64,000 nucleotides of DNA, from positions 2,526,687-2,590,686 of the forward strand of contig NZ_CP011883.2 in NCBI RefSeq assembly GCF_000340435.2, read 5' to 3'. Both the position numbers and the translations under genes were made by a program. The DNA comes from Mycobacterium haemophilum DSM 44634 (lineage in GTDB: Bacteria; Actinomycetota; Actinomycetes; Mycobacteriales; Mycobacteriaceae). Under the pieces are notes generated by a model that was not told the origin of the DNA, ran no database searches, and saw only the letters and a list, made by a program, of their open reading frames with translations. Positions 1 to 7,392 of this stretch are shown here, in pieces (position 1 is the stretch's first letter; every line of letters begins with the position of its first letter).

Positions 1-362
1 CCGCGGCCCCAGACATGACCGCCTTCGATCGCGCCGGAAAATGGGTGCACACTCCATTCGGCTGCTTCTGCGGGCACCACGTCGAGATGCCCATGGATGA
101 GCAGGGCGCCGCGCGAGCTATCCGCGCCTGCAAGGCGGGCAAACACATTGCCTCGACCGGGTGCCCCGGATTCCACATATTCAGGCTGGTAGCCAACCTC
201 TGCGAGCTGGGCGGCAACCCACTGCGCGCACTCGGCCTCACCCCGCGTCGTCTCGGGGTCGCCGGTGTTGGTGGTATCGAACCGGATCAACCTGCTGACA
301 ACCTCGACCACGTCATCACTCGGGTTGGTTGCGGCCTCGGTCGCTCCTGTCTTTGAAGTCAC
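1..362 (-). CDS. M20-family dipeptidase/peptidase, N-terminal part (Rv2141c-like)
   Basis: Reading the minus strand from a GTG at 362 gives a protein whose first ~120 residues look like an M20/M28-type metallopeptidase: a helix with VVSRLIRFDTTNTGD, the motif LLIHGHLDVVPAE (His and Asp of the metal site) and WSVHPFSGAIEGGHVWGRG. Such enzymes hydrolyse dipeptides or acylated amino acids in the cytoplasm. The gene runs off the left edge, so the catalytic Glu and the C-terminus are not visible. A GTG at 368 is also in frame, but the AGGAAAG ribosome site sits directly against it, while it is 6 bases from the GTG at 362. I recall the same gene as Rv2141c upstream of this locus in M. tuberculosis. 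Confidence 0.85.
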   Translation of the reverse strand, partial: MTSKTGATEAATNPSDDVVEVVSRLIRFDTTNTGDPETTRGEAECAQWVAAQLAEVGYQPEYVESGAPGRGNVFARLAGADSSRGALLIHGHLDVVPAEAAEWSVHPFSGAIEGGHVWGR

Positions 363-479
363 AGTCACCTTTCCTACCACTGCCACGAGCGGCGGGCTCG
401 GCGTCTTCGTCTGGGTGGGTTGGGTCGGCGCGGACCAATCCGATAGCCTTAGCTGCTAACCCCAGGTGGTTGGGATTTT

Positions 480-565
480 GTCCGAGTGGCGGAATGGCAG
501 ACGCGCTAGCTTGAGGTGCTAGTGCCCTACTAATGGGCGTGGGGGTTCAAGTCCCCCCTCGGACA
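480..565 (+). tRNA. tRNA-Leu (anticodon GAG)
   Basis: Complete class II cloverleaf. The acceptor stem GTCCGAG pairs with CTCGGAC, discriminator base A. The anticodon arm is CTAGC / TTGAGGT / GCTAG, giving anticodon GAG for CUC/CUU leucine codons. A long variable arm and the T arm GGGGG-TTCAAGT-CCCCC follow. The CCA end is not encoded. The 3' end (554-567) recurs near 6566, so this gene may be the attachment site of the neighbouring island. Confidence 0.95.
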
Positions 566-567
566 CA
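554..567 (+). repeat. 14-bp direct repeat, copy 1 (tRNA-Leu 3' end)
   Basis: CCCCCTCGGACACA covers the 3' strand of the T stem and acceptor stem of tRNA-Leu plus two bases. An identical 14-mer occurs at 6566-6579. The two copies flank the region with the toxin-antitoxin genes, as attL and attR would. That they are attachment sites is inference. Confidence 0.5.
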
Positions 568-589
568 AAAAGTTAGCCAGCAATGTGCA

Positions 590-625
590 AAAATCCTCTC
601 CGAACTTATCGGAGCGGATTTTTTA
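590..625 (+). terminator. Intrinsic terminator behind tRNA-Leu
   Basis: The sequence can fold as AAATCC.CTCCGA, a 5-base loop, and TCGGAG.GGATTT, with one internal mismatch, and it runs into a T tract. It lies 24 bases after the tRNA. The rest of 566-780 shows no gene. Confidence 0.85.
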
Positions 626-780
626 TGTTTGCTTGATTTCGTCCTACTCCGACTCGGACCCCCACAACTAACGCCTGCTGGCGAGCACCGCCGCGAAGAA
701 CTCACCACGGTGACCACCGAGGTCGCAGACGATCAGGCCTGCCGATTAGCCAACGGATTCAAGAGGCCCCTTACGCCGTA

Positions 781-1541
781 TCACTCGTTGTATCTCGCGG
801 CGAGATCTTCCGTTAGACCCCGGATCCTCCATCGGGTCTCTTTGCGCATGAACTCATCGCTATAGTCCTCACTCACCCCACCAGCGTTGAACCAGTAGCC
901 TCCGCAACGCGCACACCACTCGCGTTCGATGACTTCCTCGGCGGGCAACGGCTCGCCGTAGAGGTAGATGGCGCGAGGCCCCTTCCGATAGTCGCCGTCC
1001 TCGTCGATGTAGCGCTTGACAGAAGCGCACCCGCTGGGGCCGCCGTAGTGCTTTTTGCGTCCGCCTCCGCCGAACGAGTCGACGACATGGAGCGATGGCT
1101 TCTGGAGGCAGTACAACTCAGGCTCGCCGTCGATGCCGTCCACGATGAAATGCATGATCGCCGAGTTGCTGCCCACCGCTGGCTCCACCAATCGCGCTCT
1201 AAGGTTTTCTGGGCCAGCTTTGACGCGATCTGTAGATGGCCCGCGGCCGGCCCGTACCTCTCGTCGGTTACGACCTCGTTCTGCCATCCGGCGTAGATGC
1301 CGCTGGGCTGCCAGCCGTGTTCCTTCCTCGACCAGCACACTCGGCCGCCAAAGCCACCTTGAAGCACCACGGCGAACAGCGCGTCGAACGCTTCAAGCGA
1401 CACCAGCGGAGGTTCGGGTGGCTCCGCCTCCGGCACCACCGTCAACCGCCTAGGCCTGGGCTCGGCTACTACCACCGCGGGCTTGAGCTGCAACTCGATC
1501 TCGAGCTCGCGCTTCAATTGGTTGACCACGGCCACCGTCAC
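781..1541 (-). pseudogene. Frameshifted hypothetical protein gene
   Basis: Two overlapping minus-strand frames appear to be halves of one gene. The N-terminal half (GTG at 1541 to about 1200) has a proline/glutamate-rich linker, then a tryptophan-rich segment (HGWQPSGIYAGWQNEVV). The C-terminal half (about 1200 to 781) continues in another frame with NSAIMHFIVDGIDGEPELY, a FGGGGRKKHYGG segment and a possible CARCGGYWF zinc hook. The two frames join naturally near 1190-1205, so one small indel, or a sequencing error, splits the gene. I do not recognise the family. It lies directly inside the putative tRNA-Leu island. Confidence 0.5.
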
Positions 1542-1757
1542 TTTGATGCGCGTCGCCGCCAGCGCGTGAACTACTCTGTGAGCATTGAACTTTCACCTGT
1601 CAGACCGGCACTTGTGTAGCTCGGCGATGACGGCTTCGCGAATTGCGTCGTCAGACATCGAATCCTACTTCCGCTTCGATCGCTTGGGGCGATGACTTGA
1701 ACTATGGCGATCGTCGTCGCTAACGGTACGTGTACGACCGCGTTAGGCCTCGGCAGA

Positions 1758-2810
1758 TCACCAAGAATCGAACTGCCTCAACCAATTCGCATCCCCGGCG
1801 GCGGCCGACGCGGCAATCCCCGCAGCGAGCCAGATCATCGCCGCAGTTGCGAGGGGACCCAGTTCGTCAAGGACTTCGCTCACCGTCAAGTCCGGAGCAA
1901 GCGTGTATCCGATCAAACCTGAGACCCGCTCGGTTGCCGCTGCCGCACCTTCGCTGAGGTTGGCTTTAACCCAAGCGACCGCAGAATCGCTGGCTATTCC
2001 AGCATCCCGTGCGCCCACAAGCCATCCAAACAGGCAGGCGTGGACGGCGGTGACAACGTCCTCAAGCTCCTCGGTGTCGCCGTCGTCGCCAAGCGACTCC
2101 ATCAAATTGTCGAGGAAACGTAATGCCGGTGCATCGGCACCTTCGGCAAGCAGTGTTTGCGCTACAACTAATTCGAGACCTTGTCCAACATCGTCGAGTA
2201 CATGACCGGTCAGATCCTCGTCGATCAAATCGCCATCCTCGCCCGGCTGCGTGTCGAATCGGCGCACAGCTTCAAAGTAGGCTTCGACCTCCTGCGCCGA
2301 GAACAGATGCTGGTTCATCTCTGTCACGATGTAACCGAGTTCTTCCCAAGCGCGGATATACGCCGGATCAAGGCCTGCCTCCTCAGCCACTCGATACAGT
2401 TCCGCCCAGTTCTGCGCTTCGGATTCCGGCCGCATTGGAATTGGCTCGTCACAATTCGGATCAAAAAAGACGGGGTCCTCGGGACCCGGCTCGCGCCCGA
2501 ACTTCGCAGTGAAGGCGTCCAACTGTCCCTGGAGCGCCTCTTGCATCTGTTTGCCAGCCTCTGACTCACGACTCCAGGAAAGCGTCCGTCCGGTTTCGGT
2601 GCGTTCTTGCTGGACGAATCGCGGATCTCCTTGACGCTCGAAGACCAGTCGGACATGGGCTTCGCGCCGACGTTCAGCGGCAGCGGCGCGCCGCCGCAAC
2701 TCCGCTTCGTGCTTCTTGGCCTGCCTGCTCTGGTTCGACTTACGCTTCTTTGCCACCGGAACCCCCGACTCGCCGTCTGGCCACCGAAGAGACACCCACT
2801 TCGTTGACAC
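1758..2810 (-). CDS. Hypothetical protein, basic N-terminus and acidic C-terminal half
   Basis: Up to 350 residues, no family recognised. The first ~65 residues are very basic and probably coiled (AKKRKSNQSRQAKKHEAEL, repeated Arg/Ala). A middle segment (about 95-180) holds FDPNCDEPIPM and a helix-rich part EEAGLDPAYIRAWEELGYIVTE. The C-terminal ~150 residues are acidic, then hydrophobic (ATAAMIWLAAGIAASAAAG). The start is unsure: a GTG at 2810, or a GTG at 2756 that begins VAKKRK, which would remove an odd 18-residue leader. No partner gene overlaps it, and 1542-1757 upstream of its neighbour shows nothing recognisable. Confidence 0.6.
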   Translation of the reverse strand: MSTKWVSLRWPDGESGVPVAKKRKSNQSRQAKKHEAELRRRAAAAERRREAHVRLVFERQGDPRFVQQERTETGRTLSWSRESEAGKQMQEALQGQLDAFTAKFGREPGPEDPVFFDPNCDEPIPMRPESEAQNWAELYRVAEEAGLDPAYIRAWEELGYIVTEMNQHLFSAQEVEAYFEAVRRFDTQPGEDGDLIDEDLTGHVLDDVGQGLELVVAQTLLAEGADAPALRFLDNLMESLGDDGDTEELEDVVTAVHACLFGWLVGARDAGIASDSAVAWVKANLSEGAAAATERVSGLIGYTLAPDLTVSEVLDELGPLATAAMIWLAAGIAASAAAGDANWLRQFDSW

Positions 2811-2952
2811 CCATTTGTACTCGCGACCACCGACGCTCCGGTGAATCCGACACGTCGACGCTGACGGCCCGTAGGGTCCTGCGGGCCGCCCACCTACGGT
2901 GTCGAGGCGTGCGCTGAGCGTAACGGAGGGAATGGTCTGAACTGCGGTTTCC

Positions 2953-2981
2953 TTGAAAAGATGTCACGTTCCCGCTAAAAT
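2953..2981 (+). promoter_or_regulatory. Promoter of the AbiEi-like antitoxin gene, probably leaderless
   Basis: TTGAAA at 2953-2958 and TAAAAT at 2976-2981 are 17 bases apart. The ATG at 2989 begins 8 bases after the -10 box, where transcription would be expected to start. This is a typical mycobacterial leaderless arrangement and fixes the start codon of the gene. Confidence 0.65.
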
Positions 2982-2988
2982 CCGAAAG

Positions 2989-3600
2989 ATGACGGCCTTG
3001 ACCAACACACCAGCGATGGCGATTCGACGCGCCTCGCCGCGGTCATTCGTGCACGTCTCAGACCTACCTGGCAGCAACGAAGCCGCCCGTAAAGCGGCGT
3101 CGCGCGCCGTGCAGAGCGGCGACTTGGTCCGCATACGGCGTGGACTTTATTTCAAGGTGCCCCGAGCCACCCGCTACGGACCGGTCAAGCCCCGCGTCGA
3201 AGAGGTCGCCCGGGAGATCTTCCGTGCACCCAACTCCGGCTTTGGCCCTGCGGGCTATTCCGCGGCGCGCAATCTCGGGCTCACGACCCAGGTACCCGCC
3301 AAGTTCGAGGCGGCGGCGTTGTGCAAGGCTGACCCGCCTGTTCCTGGTGTCGTGCTGCATGTGCGCAGCAATCCGGCCAGGGCGGCACTCAACGAGAAGG
3401 AGATCGCCGTACTGGAGGTTCTCCGTTCGCCCGAGCACTTCGTTGATGGTGGCATGACGACACTTGCCCGCAAGGTCGACGAACTGGCCACGGCCAAAAC
3501 AGTGCGACTGCGCGCCCTCGCCAAGGCGGCAACCGGAGAAACAGGACCAGTTAAGGCGAACCACGCACGGTTGATCGCTGCGCTCAAGTCAGCGGCATAA
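2989..3600 (+). CDS. AbiEi-like antitoxin of a type IV toxin-antitoxin module (DUF6088-like)
   Basis: 203 residues from the ATG at 2989. After a short tail, a winged-helix-like N-terminal part reads SFVHVSDLP...AASRAVQSGDLVRIRRGLYFK, the 'gate' pattern of AbiEi/DUF6088 antitoxins. The C-terminal domain contains GPAGYSAARNLGLTTQVP, also typical of this group. Such proteins bind their own promoter and counteract a nucleotidyltransferase toxin. The partner gene follows 11 bases downstream, supporting the assignment. Family membership is from recognition, not a profile search. An upstream ATG at 2953 would overlap the promoter and is not favoured. Confidence 0.8.
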   Translation: MTALTNTPAMAIRRASPRSFVHVSDLPGSNEAARKAASRAVQSGDLVRIRRGLYFKVPRATRYGPVKPRVEEVAREIFRAPNSGFGPAGYSAARNLGLTTQVPAKFEAAALCKADPPVPGVVLHVRSNPARAALNEKEIAVLEVLRSPEHFVDGGMTTLARKVDELATAKTVRLRALAKAATGETGPVKANHARLIAALKSAA

Positions 3601-3611
3601 CGCGACAAACT

Positions 3612-4481
3612 GTGACACCACCACGCCTGCGCGAAGGCCTCGATGATCTCGATGCGCTTCTCGGGCAAGCTGCCGACGCGCTGAATCGACCGTTCCCATT
3701 CCTCGAGAAGGACTTCTGGGCGATGGAGGTTCTTCGCATTGCGGCGCGCGATCGCCGTATCACTCTGAAGGACGGCACAGCAGGGACCGTACGAACTGTC
3801 TTCAAGGGCGGGACCAGCCTGAGCCGGGTCTACGGTCTCATCGACCGATTCTCCGAGGACATCGATCTGCTCGTGATCTTTCCCGATGATGGCGGTGGGG
3901 CCAGCGAGAACCAACGTGACAAGCTCCTCAAAGGCATCCAGGCTGAGGTTCACCAGCACCTCGGCGCCGACGAGGTTCGCCAGGAGCTCCTGCTGTCGAC
4001 CAAAGGTGTGAAGCGAGATATCAAGTACCACTACCCGTTACGCGAAACGGTTCACACAGCACTGACCGAAGGGGTGACCCTCGAAATGGGGTCACGGGGA
4101 GGCACGGAGCCCGCAGAGCAGCACACCCTTCGATCGATCGTCGCCGACTATGCGATAGCAGAACTCGGGGAACCAGACGATCAGTGGGAGGAGTTCACGG
4201 CACTCGAGGTGAATGTCCTTGGAGCAGAACGGACTCTGCTCGAAAAGCTCGCGGCCGTGCACACGATCACTTCAGATGCCACTGCCGTCGCGCCCGCTGG
4301 GTGGGGCCGACATCTGCACGACATCTACTGGCTCCTCGAATCCGAGTCGGTCCGCGAAAAGCACTACGACGGTGATCACCTTCTCGGCCACGTGAGCATC
4401 AGTGCGCTTTATCGACACTGGGCACGTGCCTGCAACGCCACCCCGTGGCGTGGCTCGGACTCGGGAAGTCTGCACGCCTGA
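3612..4481 (+). CDS. AbiEii-like nucleotidyltransferase toxin
   Basis: 289 residues from a GTG. The nucleotidyltransferase signature is clear: FKGGTSLSRVYGLIDRFSEDIDL at about residues 64-86, giving the GG-T-S pair and the DxD metal-binding acids. The preceding LEKDFWAMEVL helix is usual in the AbiEii/AbiGii group. Characterised members transfer nucleotides to tRNA or other targets and stop growth; the target here is unknown. The C-terminus after LYRHWARACNAT looks unlike the family and may be a truncated or altered end. The gene forms an operon with the antitoxin and ends 64 bases from the end of the opposing second module. Confidence 0.8.
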   Translation: MTPPRLREGLDDLDALLGQAADALNRPFPFLEKDFWAMEVLRIAARDRRITLKDGTAGTVRTVFKGGTSLSRVYGLIDRFSEDIDLLVIFPDDGGGASENQRDKLLKGIQAEVHQHLGADEVRQELLLSTKGVKRDIKYHYPLRETVHTALTEGVTLEMGSRGGTEPAEQHTLRSIVADYAIAELGEPDDQWEEFTALEVNVLGAERTLLEKLAAVHTITSDATAVAPAGWGRHLHDIYWLLESESVREKHYDGDHLLGHVSISALYRHWARACNATPWRGSDSGSLHA

Positions 4482-4545
4482 CCGAGCTTCCGGCGAGGTC
4501 ATACGATTGGGTGCGTACGGTGTCGAGCCGCCGTCCGCCGGTATG

Positions 4546-5289
4546 TCATCGCGACACGATGGCGACATGGCGCCGGAGCAGCGCCCGCACTCTGGCCGGC
4601 ACCCTCGTCGGCGGACTGGAGATCATTTGCGCTGCCACACGCGCAGCATCGCTGCGCTCGCCGGCCTTTGTGATCTTGGGGTCGTCCAGGCGCCACGGTG
4701 ATGCGCGATATTCGGGTTGTGACGCCACGATCTCCAGCAATGTCTCGATGTCTTGGAGGTCACGTTTGGAGTCGCGAACGGTACGTGCCAGCATCTTCAG
4801 CACGAATGCTGCCTCGACGTCGGGAACCGGGACTTCGAACTCAATCATGTCGCCGTCGGTGAGCCGGGCTGTAACAGCGACTTCGATCGGCGGCAGGGCC
4901 AGCGCCATGCGTAGCCCTGGCGCACCATCGAAGGCTCGTTCGCCGATGATCCGCTTGCCCGGTTTGGCTGCGGTGGGAACCAAAAGGTCAACCGCTTGCT
5001 CACCTCGCTCGTAGCGGTTGCCGCACTCAGCGATGTACCCCAGCGCGGTGAGCCGATCGTGGAGGTCGCCCGTAGACGCCACGTTTACGTCGATCCCGGT
5101 GTCTGCGTCGGAGGTCAGCCGCGGTATGCCCGGCACGTTGTAGACATGCCGCAGCAGCCGCACCATGTGACCGCCGATGACACGGTACTCGATGTCGTCG
5201 GCGACAGCGGCCACGTCGCGCAGCGCACGCATTCCGTTGTCGTCGGCCACCGCGGTGCAGGCCATCACGACGGATGCTGTTCTGGTCAC
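4546..5289 (-). CDS. Nucleotidyltransferase-like toxin of a second type IV-like module
   Basis: 247 residues from a GTG at 5289. Residues 36-66 read YRVIGGHMVRLL, then TSDADTGIDV: the GG motif and a DxD acid pair of minimal or AbiEii-type nucleotidyltransferases. The middle part (MALALPPIEVAVTARL, then AAFVLKMLART) resembles the helical support domain of these enzymes. The start codon overlaps the stop of the upstream regulator by 4 bases (GTGA), so the two are translated together. Pairing with an AbiEi-type HTH protein suggests a toxin. The sequence is clearly different from the AbiEii at 3612-4481. Confidence 0.7.
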   Translation of the reverse strand: MTRTASVVMACTAVADDNGMRALRDVAAVADDIEYRVIGGHMVRLLRHVYNVPGIPRLTSDADTGIDVNVASTGDLHDRLTALGYIAECGNRYERGEQAVDLLVPTAAKPGKRIIGERAFDGAPGLRMALALPPIEVAVTARLTDGDMIEFEVPVPDVEAAFVLKMLARTVRDSKRDLQDIETLLEIVASQPEYRASPWRLDDPKITKAGERSDAARVAAQMISSPPTRVPARVRALLRRHVAIVSR

Positions 5290-6245
5290 CGGTGCACGAT
5301 CCAGTCGCCGAGACGCTGCGGTGCACCGTCGCCGAGATCGGCGCCGTCGCTGAGGTCCTGAAGCGCAATCACTGGGTCCACGGTGATGATGTCGGAACGC
5401 TGCGTATCACTAACCCGCAGCCACCAGGACGCGGTCGTCCAGACTGTCGGATCGGCGGGAACCCGCACGGTCAAGGTCGCTTCCTCGGCGGTGGCCTCCA
5501 CCAGGCCGAACTCGGAGAGGTCGACCAGTTCTTTGGCGTAGACCAGACCTCTGGTTGGTATCCGCCACGGTTGCAGGACGTCGGCGGCGACCTCGCCGCC
5601 GGCAAGTATCGGCACGGTGAGCTCGGCGCCAAGTCGGGTCGCGCTGCGCACCTGCTCCACTACCGGATCCATTCCATACCAGTACGTTTCGACGAGTCCG
5701 CTGTCTGCGGGTACCGATGCCAGTTTCATCATGAATTCCCGGCGTGCAGCCTCGGCCATGGGCGTGTCCGGCAGCGGATCCTTCTCGGCCATCTTGGACA
5801 CCGCCTGCTGGCTGACTGCGATGGCCGCAGCGATGTCACGTTGGCGGAGGTGGTCGCGCGTGAGCACACAGACCCGTTCGGCCGCCCGCCGGCGCCAGCT
5901 GCGCTCGCTGGCTGCGCGGTGTGGCCGTCCTGGTGTGGGCGTTCGGTACGTTCGCCCGGAGAGCACCAGTTCGCCGGTACTGCCGACGCTGAGATCCACG
6001 TCAATGTGAGCCAGGAGCGCTGAACGTGCCTCGTCTGAGATGGTCTCGCAAACCACGAAGACGCGGCGACCGGGATGGCGACGCACGTGACTGAGGACGG
6101 CGGCCGGAGATGGCGCGCGTTCTGCCAGGACCAGGTCCGCTACCACGGCGCGGCCACCTATCCGGTATGTGATGCTGTGCGCATCGCCAGTCACCACCTG
6201 AACGCCGGCGTCGACCAAGCGGGCAGGAATCGAGGCAGACAGCAT
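5286..6245 (-). CDS. AbiEi-type transcriptional regulator/antitoxin with HTH
   Basis: 319 residues if started at the ATG at 6245; a GTG at 6269 adds 8 residues. The N-terminal ~100 residues may be a degenerate nuclease-like or sensor domain. A helix-turn-helix lies at about 130-154 (RDHLRQRDIAAAIAVSQQAV). The C-terminal half (YWYGMDPV...LAGGEVAADVL, then LVYAKE, then TVDPVIALQDLSDG) matches the pattern I know from AbiEi antitoxins that act as transcriptional regulators (AbiEi_2 type). It is coupled to the nucleotidyltransferase gene by a GTGA overlap. A perfect inverted repeat lies just upstream of its -10 box, so self-repression is likely. Confidence 0.72.
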   Translation of the reverse strand: MLSASIPARLVDAGVQVVTGDAHSITYRIGGRAVVADLVLAERAPSPAAVLSHVRRHPGRRVFVVCETISDEARSALLAHIDVDLSVGSTGELVLSGRTYRTPTPGRPHRAASERSWRRRAAERVCVLTRDHLRQRDIAAAIAVSQQAVSKMAEKDPLPDTPMAEAARREFMMKLASVPADSGLVETYWYGMDPVVEQVRSATRLGAELTVPILAGGEVAADVLQPWRIPTRGLVYAKELVDLSEFGLVEATAEEATLTVRVPADPTVWTTASWWLRVSDTQRSDIITVDPVIALQDLSDGADLGDGAPQRLGDWIVHR

Positions 6246-6252
6246 GTCTGCT

Positions 6253-6315
6253 ACTCTAGCAGCGACCACTTGTCAAACAACCATTTGTCGAGAAACATAT
6301 CTTTGGTTGTTTGAC
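6253..6315 (-). promoter_or_regulatory. Promoter and palindromic operator of the second type IV-like module
   Basis: A perfect 12-bp inverted repeat, GTCAAACAACCA at 6272-6283 and TGGTTGTTTGAC at 6304-6315, is separated by 20 bases. On the minus strand a TAGAGT -10-like box (6258-6253) ends 7 bases before the ATG at 6245, implying a leaderless mRNA. The near arm of the repeat covers the -35 area, as expected for an autorepressor site. Confidence 0.6.
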
Positions 6316-6438
6316 TTAATCTAACCAGTAGCGTATAAGTGCTCGGGTGATTGACACGTCGCACGCCGGATGGAGTTGAACGGGGCGAGCGTCGAAGAAG
6401 CCGGGCAGGCGGCGGGGCTACTTTGGCGTTTCGCGGCG

Positions 6439-6519
6439 ACGCCGCTAGCGCAGACATCGCTGGCAGCCGGCTGACTCTTAATCAGCGGGTCCGGGGGTTC
6501 AAACACTGGCGGCGCACCA
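6439..6519 (+). other. Degenerate tRNA-Lys(CTT)-like sequence
   Basis: The acceptor strand ACGCCGC pairs with GCGGCGC in six of seven positions and is followed by ACCA. A perfect anticodon arm GCTGA / CTCTTAA / TCAGC at 6470-6486 gives anticodon CTT (Lys). The T arm is weak, with a G-A mismatch and a shifted TTCAAAC. The D arm is replaced by an AGCG-CGCT hairpin, which makes the molecule longer than normal. It is more likely a decayed or phage-borne tRNA than a working one. Confidence 0.4.
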
Positions 6520-6559
6520 CTGTGATGTGTCAAGACATGCTATTCCGATGTTCTGAAAC

Positions 6560-6925
6560 CACACACCCCCTCGGACACAGCCGGCGACACGACTCAAGTC
6601 GGCCGTCGCCTTGGCTCGTTGCAGATGTGGATCGTAATCAAGACGCAGACCCAGGCTCGCGTACACCTGAGCGCGTTCCGCCCCGGTTGCCTCACCAAGC
6701 ACCGCTGCCAGCCCGCCCAACTCCTCGACCAACTCGCTGATCAGTGCAGCAGACATTGCGCAGGGTCTCTCGGCTCGCTCAAGAAGGGCCTTCAACTCGT
6801 CGCGCTCGGCGGTGCGGCGACGCAATGCAGCGGTCAAGTCTCAACGGCCACACCAGATTCCGCTACAGTAACCAAAGCAGCAACCTTGCCATTCGCCTCG
6901 CTGAGCTGGCGCTGCAAGGCGTGAC
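6560..6925 (-). pseudogene. Serine recombinase, C-terminal remnant
   Basis: The minus strand encodes LTAALRRRTAERDELKALLE, then LGGLAAVLGEATGAERAQVY, then ASLGLRLDYDPHLQRAKATA, ending DLSRVAGCVRGG. I recognise this as the coiled-coil and C-terminal end of actinobacterial large serine recombinases (integrase/IS607-like), which often finish with VRGG plus one residue. Upstream, LQRQLSEANGKVAALVTVAE is in another frame, so there is a frameshift near 6840. The catalytic serine domain is absent and the usual stop after VRGG is lost. The remnant joins an IS66-type transposase piece near 6925. Confidence 0.65.
6566..6579 (+). repeat. 14-bp direct repeat, copy 2
   Basis: Identical to 554-567 of tRNA-Leu. 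Read on the minus strand this copy encodes the CVRGG end of the serine recombinase remnant, so the match could be an attachment core within an integrase 3' end, or chance over a conserved motif. Confidence 0.45.
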
Positions 6926-7307
6926 CAGCGGGATCTCGCGTTGTTGATAGCGATCAACGATCCCCAGATCCCTCGCCGCGGCCAGATCGCGCCCACACTC
7001 GCAGTAGCCCTAGGGGAACAGGTCGTGTCAATCGTCGGGGTTGGCGGTCCAGTCCAGATACGACCCTGCCGCCCCCGGCTGTTTGCCCCGCTTGCGCACT
7101 GACCCGCCCCCACGTTGCTGCTTTACCGGCGGCGGCGTGACGGCGGCATCGACGAATTGCTGCTGTTGCTGCGACAGCAAATGCTCCAACCGCGCCAGCT
7201 TGGCCGTCAGCTCTGCGTTGGTCGTCGTCAGCAGCAGCACTCTGCTCGGCTTGTGCTATGACCAGCCCGGTCAGCTGCTCCCGCGACATCTCCTCAAGGC
7301 CACACAC
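6925..7307 (-). pseudogene. IS66-family transposase, N-terminal remnant
   Basis: Segments in different minus-strand frames spell the start of an IS66-type transposase: MSREQLTGLVIAQAEQ, then NAELTAKLARLEHLLS, then RKRGKQPGAAGSYLDWTANP, then a zinc-hook piece GYCECGRDLAAARDLGIVDR ending YQQREIPLVT. At least two frameshifts separate them, and nothing of the catalytic DDE domain follows. The sequence switches to the serine recombinase remnant straight after the last segment, so the two were joined by deletion or recombination. No terminal inverted repeat was identified. Confidence 0.65.
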
Positions 7308-7392
7308 GTTACCGACACGCCGGAAAACAACATCGGGTCGTGTGGGCCTCAGACCTCACGAACAGGCTGAATGTTTACGATTCACCTCGTTC

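Noticed and set aside
15..356. Plus-strand open frame at the left edge
   Set aside because: It is the shadow of the dipeptidase gene on the minus strand, whose translation is clearly a peptidase.
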